From positions 1-64,000 of the forward strand of contig JAHLTZ010000036.1 of NCBI GenBank assembly GCA_025786725.1: a DNA stretch of 64,000 nt. The letters are read 5' to 3'. The DNA is from Syncephalis fuscata (taxonomy: Eukaryota; Zoopagomycota; Zoopagomycetes; Zoopagales; Piptocephalidaceae). Position 1 is the stretch's first letter; every line of letters starts with the position of its first letter. The notes below the pieces were generated by a model. That model saw nothing but the letters and a program-made list of their open reading frames with translations. It was not told the DNA's origin and made no database searches. The position numbers and the translations under genes were made by a program. Below are positions 23,229 through 34,120 of the stretch, piece by piece.

Positions 23229-25413
23229 ATGTCAGACAGCGAAGATGCTGTGTCCTCGGTTGAGGATTTCCCTGAAGCACCACCCATGTCTACGACGGAA
23301 CTACCATCTCAACCGTCTACAGCAGGTGCTATGGGTGCAGCAGACGAAGCCGATATGTCCTCGGTAAGCTTTGGCATACCTACACCTGCACGACGTGCCT
23401 CCGAGCCAGTTGCCATGTTCTCGCAGGTAGAACGCGATACTAAGCTACTACTCGAGGCATTTGGATCCGATCTGCCACCCGAGCAAAATAGCGGCTTTGA
23501 AGAGGATATGGTTAGTCTGGGCCGAACGACGTCCATAGTGACCATTGATAACGAAGAGGCTGGCGACGCTGTTAGTGTTGAAACGGCGGACTCACGCGCA
23601 CTATTCAATAATACGGCATTTGAATCCGAGTCTGGATTGCCGGAGCTCATTCTTCCAGAGCTTTTCCTTGAAGTACCACAGGTAAGCGGGTCGATAAACT
23701 GCTGTTGACTGTAGGACAGCAATAGTATTAATTAAACGATTGTTAATAATAGGTGGATCCTGTATCGGAATTACTTGCACGCCACGGTACTTGGGAGGAG
23801 CAACAACAACGTAATCCGGCCATTCAAGTTGATCCAGACGATGAACGCACTGAAGAAATTATTCCAGTGCTCGTAGTAAGTGTGTCTATATAGTTAATTA
23901 ATTAAAATCTAAATGATCAATTAATACAAGGGAAATAATGCGTGGCGTGCATTGGCCAAATATACACATCAACAACTATTATTGTGCGATTCACGAGATG
24001 TTGATGAGATATTAAAGGTAAACTGACTAGAATATAAATAACTTTGACTCATTAAAACGACAGTTATGGTATTGTCGTGTTTTAGCTCTTTGCAAACTAC
24101 GTCTTTATCAGTTTGCACAGACTGAACTGGATGGCCTTGGCGAATTGGATCGAGCGGAACTTTATTACGATAGTCATCCAGGGTTATTTCTAGACCAAAG
24201 TGGTAAGTTACTAGCTAACATTTAGCTATTAAAATACTAATGCCAATTAGGATCAATGGTACCATTTGAGCTGCGTGTTCTTCATGCGCAATTACCTGCT
24301 TGTCTTGGTGATATCCAATACTCAATTGATCGTATCTATGCGCTTATTGTTTATTGTAAACGTGTAGGTTACTAGCTGTACTATCACTGGTTAGATTTGA
24401 ATGCTAAAATATCGATTAGATGGCCAATGTAATGGATGAATCTGCAAAAGAAGAAGGTTCGAATGTTTTATAGAGTAATAACTAGAGTAACTAAACTGTC
24501 TAAATAGAACACTCAATGGCCGAAGTTTGGCGAGCACGTGAAGCACCACTACTGCTTATTGTTTGTCGTTATTTGATGCAACTTAATGTGAGTAATAAAA
24601 TAGTTTATATTAATAATGCTAATGATAATGATAATGATAACTAGGATTTTGCTACAGCAACATCTTTAATGCGAAATATATCATCCATCAATGATCAAGA
24701 TGCCAGATTAATATCGGTTATTGGACGACTTCACTTACAGGTAGTCTAGGTCTATACGATGATTAAAAGAGCGATTGATATTAAAGTTTGTTATTATAGA
24801 TGGGCAACTTGCTTGATGCTGAACGTATGTTTGGCCGTGTAGAGGCAATCCATCGTGAACATGAAGACAATAGATATATGGAAATGATGCAGATGAATAG
24901 GTAAGTGAACATATTGCTGTACAATATAGCATGACGTATAATGAACATATAGTGCATATATGGCAGCAGCTATTGGTGATTGGGCACAGGCCCGTAATAT
25001 GTTTACACAAATATTAGAAAGAATCCCCAACATGAAACGGTTAGTTATTAATTTATAAATAGTTTACAAGATATGCTTAGTCTTTATTGATAGGCTATTA
25101 ATAATCTTGCAGTTTGTCAACTTTATCATCGACAGCTATCAGATGTAGTTGAGCATCATTAATAGTAGGATAATCAATGTACAGAATGTTGATAATATGT
25201 ATATTAATGTATTAGGCAAAAACGACATTACAGGCATTGATTGCTGATGCGCCACGGTCATCTGGCTGTAGTCCACCTGTGGTATTTAATTTGTGTGCAC
25301 TATATGAGTTGCGTTCCGAGGCGAATTACGAACGAAAGCGTCGATTGTTATGTGAAGTGGCTCAATTGGCCGGTGATGATATGCCAGCTGGTTGCTTCAA
25401 ACTAGGTGTTTAA
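23229..25413 (+). CDS. TRAPPC12-like TPR subunit of the TRAPP complex
   Basis: Resembles TRAPPC12 (TTC15), a tetratricopeptide-repeat subunit of the TRAPP vesicle-tethering complex. About eleven exons separated by short introns. The acidic, Ser-rich N-terminus (SDSEDAVSSVEDFPEAPP) includes RDTKLLLEAFG. The conserved middle reads VDPVSELLARHGTWEEQQ, GNNAWRALAKYTHQQLLLCD and RLYQFAQTELDGLG, with a C-terminal helical repeat region containing VIGRLHLQMGNLLDAERMFG, GDWAQARNMFTQILERIPN and PVVFNLCALYELRSEANYER. These match TRAPPC12 in order. It should act in the secretory pathway at ER-Golgi membranes; in animals it also has a mitotic role. No frame problem is seen. Confidence 0.86.
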
Positions 25414-25719
25414 AACGATGACTATTAACTATTGACATGGCAAATAGTCTTGTTGGTACTATTAGTAGTAGAAGTAGTAGAAGTAGAAGTAGAAGTAATA
25501 GTTGTTGTTATAATAAATGCGTGTTTATACGATAAATGAAATAATAATATTTTTATTCATTTGATTAGGTATAGGTAGTCGTGTAAATGAATTTATACGT
25601 GTAAACGGCTATAGAAGACGTGTGACGATTCTATAGTATTCAATTATGATGCACATACTAAATAATGACCATGACCATGATTATTAGATAGCCATGCGAC
25701 TAATATAGCTTTAATGATA
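25414..25719. other. Intergenic between convergent genes with GTAGAA repeats
   Basis: A short imperfect GTAGTAGAAGTAGAAGTA tract lies near 25466-25503. The rest is AT-rich 3'-end sequence of the TRAPPC12 and sterol reductase genes. Confidence 0.6.
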
Positions 25720-27951
25720 TTAAGACTTTGCTGCAGGAGCGTATTTGCTCTTGATCTTGTCGTAAACTTCGGGGAAAGCACCAATGGCTTTGTATTTTCT
25801 ACGGCATTCTCGGTATAATGTATGGTCAAACATCTAGATATTAAAATATAATCATCATTAGTATTATGATGTTATTACAATTACGTAATTTATCTTACCT
25901 CTTCAAATTCAGTACGAGTCATAAAGCAATCGGCATAGAGCAGTTGATAGCCGACAATATCGCGGGCAAACTTTTCCATACGACGGACTTCGGCAATAGC
26001 ATCCCATGGCTGTTTGTTCTTTACCATGGGTGGCACGCCGTATACGCCCACGTCACAGTACATTTCGTATTGACGGCCATTGCTATCGGTACGCAAATTA
26101 CGAGGCTTACGCAGCATACCTTGACAGCCTCGCTCTTGCTTGTAAATACGGACTGGATAGAATAGAAGTGGATCTATTTAGAAATATGACATTATAGTTA
26201 ATAAAGTTTCAAATAAATATGCATAATATGCATGATATATATATATATATAACAATACTTACAGACATCAAAGGCATTATCGAACAAATCAACTGTTTCT
26301 CCCAATTTGCTAAGAGGAGCAATAATATCCTAATGAATGATTAGAAATAATATACGAATATTATTAGTTTAAATAAATTATGTTAATTAATTTAAACTGT
26401 AAGTAAATTTACCTGAACAACATGATTAAATACAGATGCTTCACGTACGGCCTCGGTCGATGTCAATTTAATAAAAGCAATCTTGGGTGCGCCAAGCCAG
26501 GCAAATACCCAGCGATACCACCATTCATTACAGAATGGAATAACTTCACGAAGTTCCCAGAAGATACTGCGAGTATGTCGATGATAGTACTGACGCAATG
26601 GAACCCATTCTTCGCCCGGACCACTTTCCAAGAAAGACTCTACGTGCTTGTAGAACCACGGTTTGTACCATTTGCCAATATGACTGACTGATTTGCCGGC
26701 TGGTGGTCCATCACTGAAGTCGCCCGTGAAAATAACTGCTGTATCTTTACTGTAGATGGTGGCTTCAACAAACTCGGGTGCATTAGGTGCTTGAGTAATC
26801 ATAGACAATTTGCTGGTGTATTCATTTTGTGTATGGCATGGAATATACTATACAAGCAAGAAAGATAAATACGTTATTTCAATACTAAATTTGGTTCTAT
26901 AACACCTACCTTGACGTGTACATATGGCTTAACTGGGACAATCTTTAATTCGGCTGCTACCAAAAAGCCCAATGTTCCTAATAAATAAATAATTTAATTT
27001 AAACACCGCTTCCGTTAATACCCGTTAATAATTATTAATGTAGTTGTTATTACCATGACTCCAAGGAAGCGCGTAGAATAGATCGGTATTCTCTTCGCGC
27101 GAGCAGCGTACCAGTGAACCATCGCCAAGAACAACTTCGTAAGCAATGACCGTCTCCGATAAAAAGCCGTAGATATGTGAGCTGACTTCAACGCCCACGC
27201 CCATGAGAAGACCGCCCACAGTAAGATCGTCCATTTCAACCATGACGGATAAAGCATACCCCATTGGAATAAGATGACGTGTAATTTGGCCCATATCAAC
27301 AAGTGGTTCACAGCGTACTGTCATGCGCTCAGTATCCACTTGAAGAATATCATGAAGATTAATCTTAATCTTCTCGCAAGTATCTTTAAATGACTCGACA
27401 CGGATACTCATGGCCAACCAGGGTGGGCGCGCCGTAACCATTGGCTTTTGACGGCCGGCGTCATTCCAGGCTTTGACCTGTCTTTGGACATCGCGGACCC
27501 GTGTGTCGTGCAAATGAGGCGTGGACAAAAATGTACGATAATACCAATTGCGGACACGGAAGTACTGATCAAAGGTAAATGAAAGTGGCAATACAGTAAA
27601 TACCAGAAACCAGCCGCGATGTTCAGTGAGAAAGTCGACCAATGGACTGTAGAGCGGTGTCTTTTGGAATGCAGTAAATAGCGGCAATAGCGTAAAATTA
27701 AAGACAGTTGATAAAACAAGCTGTACTGCTTGAAGTACGGGCAAAACAAGGAACGTCCAGATAAAGGTAAATAGGCCGACGAATTGATTATCGATCCAGC
27801 GAACCGTTTGCTTTATGAACGAGCCTTGATGACTCGTATAATCCTGTCGATGCGCAGTATCGAGCGACATCGTGGTAGCGGGTGATAATAAGGCTATATA
27901 GCTATATAGACGAACGGGCCAACGACGATTGAGTGTGGTGCGTGTGGCCAC
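25720..27951 (-). CDS. DHCR24: Delta(24)-sterol reductase, DHCR24/DWF1 family (FAD-linked)
   Basis: An FAD-dependent oxidoreductase that reduces the C24 double bond of sterols (desmosterol to cholesterol in animals). About five exons with short introns. An N-terminal extension with hydrophobic segments leads to LPLSFTFDQYFRVRNWYYR, then the PCMH-type FAD domain: VRDVQRQVKAWND, TARPPWLAMSIRV, INLHDILQVDTERMTVRCEP and MDDLTVGGLLMGVGVEVSSH, YGFLSETVIAYEVVLGDGSL and DLFYALPWSHGTLGFLVAAE. C-terminal motifs are YYHRHTRSIFWELREVIPF and QLLYADCFMTRTEFEEMFDH, ending near FPEVYDKIKSKYAPAAKS. Similarity to the animal and plant enzyme runs full length. Most studied fungi make ergosterol and lack this enzyme, so its presence is informative. 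The start is at 27951; an internal Met (MSLDTAHRQ) is an alternative. Confidence 0.95.
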
Positions 27952-28860
27952 ACAAAATAATTACAAAGTAAGAGTGGCGATATAGCGACGGGATGGTGCG
28001 GGCGGGTACGCTAAGCCTTGCCATTGTTTTTAAATCTAACGCCAATGGCGAGTGCATCCATCCTTTCCGTAGAACGAGCGGAGAGCACAATAGGTGACGT
28101 ACTCGATGACGAAGCTGATTAGTCTACACGTGAACCGTTTGTATTTGGATTCGGCTATTCGCTCAATTTCCCATCGTACGACATGTTTAGGCATGCCGCC
28201 TAAGGTGATGGTGGCACGGCCATTCTTTCTAAACGCATGTGTTGGTCGAATGTGCTTTATTTAACAATGCGGCAGGACTACTGATATGCAGATAAGAACA
28301 GTAGTAACAAAAGCTTTAATGGCAGTGGCGATGTTTGTTCTATGTCTTTCCATTTTTTAACGTACCAATAGCTTGTTACACGTTAACTATCTGTGTAACA
28401 GGCAATTGCCGTCAATATTTGCTAAAGAAATGGGTATTTAAATGTTTTTATTAAAACTGTAAACAAACAGTGGTTTAGATTGAATGGTACTTTGACTTCT
28501 CCTATTTTGAGTCTCCAAAGCAAAATTTGTTCCAATCAGAGTCATGTCGTTGTTATACGCAACATAGTTATATTACTTCCTATTGAAATATTATTAATAA
28601 ATTGATTTAAATAAATAATGTAGCATACTATTTAATTTCTTTAAAATGTTTGAGGCCGATTATTGCTGTTGTTGGCCGTGTATAGAAAGATTGATCGAAT
28701 ATTAATAAAAGCCATTGATCGCAATTCCATGTCATTCCACATTGATTATTGTTGCATCTAAATGGTCTCTTTTATTTTCTAATGTTCTACTGTTGCATTT
28801 TGGGCATATTGTGATGTAAGATCAAAATTAATATAACTATTATAAAAGTCCTTTATTAAA
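27952..28860. other. Intergenic upstream of DHCR24
   Basis: The first 300 nt are less AT-rich and probably form the DHCR24 promoter and leader. The remainder is AT-rich and runs into the Fanzor relic; its last part (28700-28860) may be decayed 5' sequence of that element. No gene was recognised. Confidence 0.45.
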
Positions 28861-29512
28861 CAGCCACTTGATAATAAAATTCCATTTATTACTTTTGGAG
28901 TTGCTCGATTTGTCACTTTTATGAAAGGCAAGGTCGCTGGCCTGGCCAATCGTTGCAGAAAGGTGCTCAAAACTGGTGAGTAACAAGGATTCTTGGTAAT
29001 TGTAGATATTGACGAATACAATACATCAAAAGTCTGTTCCAAATGCAAGAAAAAGGAGATGGCAGGTTTACATCTGGAAGAACACAACAGCACAATGCAT
29101 AGCGTACTTGTTTGTCAAAACAATGATTGTCGTACGGTATGGCAGCGTGATGTTAATGCCAGCAGAAACATGCACAGTATATTCAGTACAATGACCAGTG
29201 GTGAACCAAGGCCCTCTGATTTCTTACCGCCTATTATTATAAGAATCAAACTGACACTATTGTATCAACATCATAATTAAATGTAATATTTTATTGCAAG
29301 TAGTATGAATACTATTTAACATTTATTAACACTGATATTGGACATTAAAGATAGTACTGATTAATTGGCACTGATTAATTCAATCGAGTTGATGTGGCAC
29401 TGCTTCAACAAATAACACTTTTCAGTAGTAAAAACTGATTGACGGTTTACTATTCAAGTTATTGATTTTTTATCCCCATTTTAAGGATAGGGGCATAAAG
29501 TAAAGTAGCTCC
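28861..29512 (+). mobile_element. C-terminal relic of a Fanzor (eukaryotic TnpB-like) RNA-guided nuclease, copy B
   Basis: The frame from 28861 to 29278 reads ITFGVARFVTFMKGKVAGLA, a TAA at 28981, then VIVDIDEYNTSKVCSKCKKK, a spacer, LVCQNNDCRTVWQRDVNASR and NMHSIFSTM. This is the C-terminal layout of Fanzor/IS605-OrfB proteins: the glycine-aromatic strand before the final RuvC part, the DEYxTSxxCxxC start of the zinc ribbon, the second Cys pair (C-x4-C), and the RuvC-III motif RDxNAxxN with its catalytic Asp. The N-terminal domains and the RuvC-I/II acids are missing, and the in-frame stop breaks what remains, so it is dead. About 230 nt of 3' noncoding sequence continues the similarity to copy A at 4177-4507, including a hairpin at 29432-29448. 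Confidence 0.82.
29432..29448 (+). other. Conserved hairpin in the 3' end of the Fanzor relic
   Basis: AAACTG and CGGTTT flank a five-base loop; the matching site in copy A (4423-4439) is AAACCG/CGGTTT. The single difference between stems turns a C:G pair into a U:G pair in RNA, so pairing is kept. Position after the stop and near the element end fits the region that encodes guide-RNA scaffolds in Fanzor/TnpB loci. This role is inference. Confidence 0.4.
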
Positions 29513-29690
29513 AAAAGCTTAAAAAGATTAACATTGTTTATTGTGTATAAAACAGAATGCGACAGGAAATAACTGATTGTATAATTATGGTAATACTTGT
29601 AATTTGTAATTAAAAAGCTTTTTATTGAATAAAAATAAAAAATAAAAATAAAAAATCTCTATTATTTTGAATTCCATTAGTCAAATTGCA

Positions 29691-30501
29691 ATGCCGAAAA
29701 TCGCCACTAGTAACAAAGGCAAGCTATCTAAGGCAAAGAGAAGCTACTTGAAAGGACCGTCGGCTGGTAAGAAACAGAAATCACTTGTAACGCCAACAGC
29801 AGCAACACGCAATGAGAATCAATCACAAGAAAAAAATAAGCAGCAGCGTAACGCGTCCAAAGCAATCGTAGAGGACGCAATGCCAGAACAAAGCGTAGGG
29901 CCAGTCAAAGAGAAGAAACAGCGTAAGAATAAAACGTATCTTGACCAGGTAATATTTACTTCTTATGTTAAACGATTGTCGGTGTAATAACGTTTAGATA
30001 ATTGTGTGTAAATAGAATTCAATGCTTCATCTTGTTGGCCTAATTAACGAATCAAAAGAAACAGTGATTGAACGCAAACTTGAAAAAGAGGCAAGTATCC
30101 TATTATTACTGGTGCTTTTTAATATGCATGGTTTGTTTCTAATGATGCTGATAATGATTAGGCACACATTGCTGAAAAGATCAAGGAACGTGATGCTAAA
30201 TTGGAAGAACGCAAACAGAAAAAGAAGGGCAAACTTGTAAGTGATGAGATGATTGTTTTGAGAGCGATAATAATTAATATGCTTTTTCAGAATGCTATTA
30301 AACGTGATTTGAAAGAGAAACAATCGAGAAAAGGTCGCCGTACACGAAGCCAAATGGATGATAAAGATACGCCAGATGCATCGCCCGAAAATAAGCCAGT
30401 AAGTAGCATTGTATCAGTAGGATTATTAGCTAATATCGTTTATTATTATTTATAATTTTTTATTATAGGCAAGTCAAGTAAAACGCGTTCGATTTGGATG
30501 A
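29691..30501 (+). CDS. Lysine-rich basic protein, probably nuclear/nucleolar; family not recognised
   Basis: Five exons give a protein of about 180 residues: 29691-29947, about 30016-30090, 30162-30237, about 30291-30397 and about 30468-30501. It starts MPKIATSNKGKLSKAKRSYL, is rich in Lys, Arg, Gln and Glu, has a probable coiled-coil or helical middle (KLEKEAHIAEKIKERDAKLE) followed by basic clusters (KQSRKGRRTRSQ), and ends KRVRFG. Such composition is typical of small ribosome-biogenesis or RNA-binding proteins (Loc1-like is one possibility), but I cannot assign a family. The intron after KLEKE uses a GC donor (gcaagt, 30091-30161) and a tag acceptor; without splicing the frame would shift. 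Upstream codons lack an ATG. Confidence 0.7.
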
Positions 30502-30840
30502 TTTACAATAAAATGCAGTCTACATTTATACAGAAAATAGCCAATTGTTACGCTGTGATGATTATAGTTTTTTGTAATAAAACGTATTTTATTTGATGCC
30601 ATCAAAGATTATTTCTACGCAGCTATTTCAGTTTTACCATGAAAACATATTGTTACAATAAGTTGTTGGTTTTTCTAATTAAGAAATCATTTGATATTAA
30701 CTTTATGAAAACCTCTATTTAAATATTTTGTATTGGATGAATATTAATATTAGCAGAATTACAATATAAATGTTTTATAATTGCATATTTATTACAATTC
30801 TAACATAATTTCCAATTAGTATTGAATCAATTGCTGTTAT
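30502..30840. other. Intergenic, AT-rich
   Basis: Downstream of the lysine-rich gene, with likely polyadenylation sequences. No gene is seen. Confidence 0.55.
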
Positions 30841-31265
30841 TTATCCAAATTTTATTATTACTATACAAGAAACACCTACACAACACAATCGGCTAGTGCC
30901 ACTTGTTACTTTGCTGTATCTAATGAATCTGCTTCTATTTATATCGTCATTGCCACTACAATATGCACTAGTTATTGGAAATAAAACAAACTTTTTAAAT
31001 TTATTAGTAAGTATCGGGAAAATGACATTAATAAATAAGCATAGAAAACCACCAATATTCACCACCGACATGCTAGGTAACAAAAACAAGTGCAATATTT
31101 TCATTTGGATATCTTATAATATTTACTGAAAATACAATAAAAGAAGCAAGACATAATGAGTACACAACTTATGCTGGCGCACTCGTGTCCTCAAATATCG
31201 GTTTAGATATACGACTGATACTCGAAAATAGCACATATTACAGGACAACAGTCACATATAATTAA
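30841..31265 (+). pseudogene. Decayed C-terminal copy of the multi-pass membrane protein gene at 31818-33736
   Basis: Several blocks line up in order with the last two exons of the downstream gene: the donor region tattagtaagtat (near 31005 versus 33290), the acceptor-side block ending tgcaatatt (near 31095 versus 33380), acttatgctg..ctcgtgtc..aatat (near 31166 versus 33637), and the tail agcacatattacaggaca with acatataattaa (near 31230 versus 33700). The coding frame is broken by stops and indels. It is a tandem duplicate that has lost its 5' part. Confidence 0.7.
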
Positions 31266-31817
31266 ATTGATACATGCTTTATCTATTACTACAACTATTC
31301 AATATCGTTTATTACATTGGTGATGGTAACTATCAATAACTTATAAAATATTTTAAACATATTAATTTTTTAAGCAAAACTGCATAAATATAGCATAAAA
31401 CAAAATCCCAGTAATTTAGAAATGCGTAAACGCGCTACAAATCTGCACAAGGCATAAACAGGTATTGACAGATGGGCCATAGACAGCCCTGGTACCTGGT
31501 CTAGGCCTAAAACAACAAATTTTTATTTTAGTACAGTAAAAACCTGAATTAAGTAAACAGGCCAATGATATGTACTAAAAACACCAAATGCCAAAAAAAA
31601 GATCAAAGTTCAAGTATGGCGACCTGTATTTACACTTGAAACCGGCTAAAATAAATAACAAAAAAATGAATCTAGACTCTATAAAGTATTAGGCGTCAAT
31701 AGAGCCTTTAGAACTGACACTACTTTTATCAACTTTTATTGTCATCTCCGTAAATATATAAACATTTGCTAATACGTATCACCACTACTTATAACGAATA
31801 CATTGGCTTGTGCAGAT
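31266..31817. other. Intergenic upstream of membrane protein gene
   Basis: AT-rich; presumably contains the promoter of the membrane protein gene. No gene or repeat was recognised. Confidence 0.55.
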
Positions 31818-33736
31818 ATGTTGGCTATACAAGCATTTGTTTTATTATGCTGCATCCCATTGGTTTTTAGCACTGCAGTATTTCACGTAAACAATCAGAC
31901 ATTTCAATATCACACACAAGATTTGTTTGAAATTGAAGCTGCGCCGTATACAGCTCATGGTGTCTTATTAGACGCTGTATTTGATCAGAATGCAACATGT
32001 GAGATATCACCATCTGTTCTTGATACAGCTCGATCTGCGCTAAATAGTGTAAGATTCGACAATATCACAAGTGTGATTATTGCTGTTGACGAATACAAAG
32101 CATTTGAAAGTGGATGCGAGACAATCACTCATGTAGGTCATCAGTATCGTTAGTGCGATAGCATGTTCTAATTATCGGTATAACTAGACGGGAATCGCAG
32201 TTGCTAAACTTAACCAATATTTAAATGCTACAAGTGGACTCTCGGTTAATGCGGCGCTATATATAGCTCATATGAAACCGGGTCCTGGCTTTGGTGCATA
32301 TTCCGCCTTAACCTATTCAACATTTGGGTTCAGCTGTTACGAAGGCGCTCCACCAGTCGACATGGCATTGCTACCTTATGACAATTATATGACTGTCGTA
32401 GATGCAAGTCATGGGCTAAACACAACAGTCATTGTGACAGTCAAAGAAGGTAATTGGTTTGCTTTAATATTGAATATCACATTTGTATACTAGCTAATAT
32501 ATAAAATGATGGATCGATAGAAGCAGGACCCTGGAATGATGTTTTCTTATCAGCTGGATATAAAGTATTTATATATTGCACACTAGCTGTATTTATAAGC
32601 ATTATACTGTACAGTTTCTTAATTTTATATCGTTTGATCAAAACAAAGAGAACTATTACTAGGCGGCACATTGTGATATATGTTTCCGCGCTATGTGCTG
32701 CATTCGTAAGGCAACCTTTCCACCACTGGTAGTAATATAATGCTAACTATTTAATTCTGTGTTTTTGCGTTAGTGTGTGCGTCAAGCTTAACGCTTAAAC
32801 TAAGCAGCTTAGCTTATGAGTGGGTAGTATTTTCTCAAGGGTTTTTCATGCACATTGGATTTTATCTGCTGCTATTGCTATGGTATGTTGGATGCTTTAA
32901 CAGAAAATTAACGCTAGCTTTATTAAAATTTGCTAATAACAATAATAATGAATAGGCATTCGCTTGCAATTAATGTGCAAGATAGTCGATATTTATTACA
33001 GTTCCGATATGCTATTATTATTTCGTTTGCGGTTGCAACTATCAATCAGCTACTACGTGTTATCTATGCGTTTATTCCAACATCTGTGACATATAACACA
33101 ATACGAATGGTCGCCGCTCTTCTTGTGGCACCGTTTCAAATTATTGTTATTGTTGCGTTCACTTATTACGGTAATACTGTAGAATTATTTCTAAATGGCA
33201 TAATGCTAAATTGTCTGTATTTAGGCATAGCATTCTGGCTAAAACAAGGCGATTTACTGGCAGATAGTACAGCGAAATACACACTGCTATTAGTAAGTAT
33301 TAAGAAATTTACATTAATAGGCAAAATACAAAAACTGTGCTATCTAACACTATCATAATAGGTGACCAAGATATGTGCAATATTCACACTAGGATTTCTG
33401 ATGGTATTTACTGGAAATATGATGGAAAATCAAGATGCTTGGCGTTATGGCGTTAAAGTTGAACTTATCTGCGTGATTCTTCTTAAACTTTCGTTTGTTG
33501 TGCGTATTAGCGTACTTCTTTTCGTTATTGATCTACGTCCGAAATCTGATAGTTGGTGTAATAATAGAGTGGCAATTGGTATAGGCAACAAAAAGGATAC
33601 TACAACTTCGGTACAGAGATTGAATAATAGATCCACAAATTATGCTGATGCAATCATGTCATCGAACATCGATCCAGATGCACAGTCGATACTCAGAGAT
33701 AGCACATATTACAACACGACTACTACATATAATTAA
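31818..33736 (+). CDS. Predicted multi-pass membrane protein with signal peptide and glycosylated ectodomain
   Basis: Family not recognised. Exons: about 31818-32130, 32191-32449, about 32519-32705, about 32773-32880, about 32956-33293 and 33361-33736. A signal peptide (MLAIQAFVLLCCIPLVFSTA) precedes an ectodomain of about 200 residues with several N-x-S/T sites and few Cys. About seven hydrophobic helices follow, including VFIYCTLAVFISIILYSFLI, FMHIGFYLLLLL, AIIISFAVATINQLL, ICAIFTLGFLMVF and LKLSFVVRISVLLFVID. The cytosolic tail ends YYNTTTTYN. This topology (secretory leader, ectodomain, about 7 TM, tail) is receptor-like, but no GPCR motif was identified. At the third-to-fourth exon join the phase is off by one base, so one boundary is wrong or a base is missing. 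A decayed copy lies just upstream. Confidence 0.7.
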
Positions 33737-34120
33737 GTTAATAGTCAGCTTATTAGCAGCGATAATTATTTAATAGTGCTTATTACATTATTGCTAATAG
33801 CTATTAGTAATTCATAAAGCACAAATACAGCTTAGTACCAATAAACCATTTTTAAGTACATTGATTTTTCACAAAATAGCATAGGCATAGCACGAATTAA
33901 GCAATTTGGTAATTGAGAAATGTAAAATATGACATAGCTTGCAAAAATACACAATAAATATTCCAAATGTTTATTTTAGACTATCAAAAATGTAATTAAT
34001 ATAAAATGTATTATTACAAAAAATCATTTTATACAAATTTTGTAAAAAAGCCTTTATTTTAAATCTCTTATATTGAACAGATATCAATACGGAAAAGAGA
34101 ATTACAATGTATTTAATTAA
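33737..34120. other. Intergenic between convergent genes
   Basis: AT-rich 3'-end sequence of the membrane protein and LysRS genes; nothing else was recognised. Confidence 0.6.

Noticed and set aside
28974-29004. A 31-nt intron (gtgagt...tgtag) removing the TAA from Fanzor copy B
   Set aside because: It has splice-like ends but is far shorter than any other intron here and would delete the conserved strand before DEYNTS; an in-frame stop in a decayed element is simpler.
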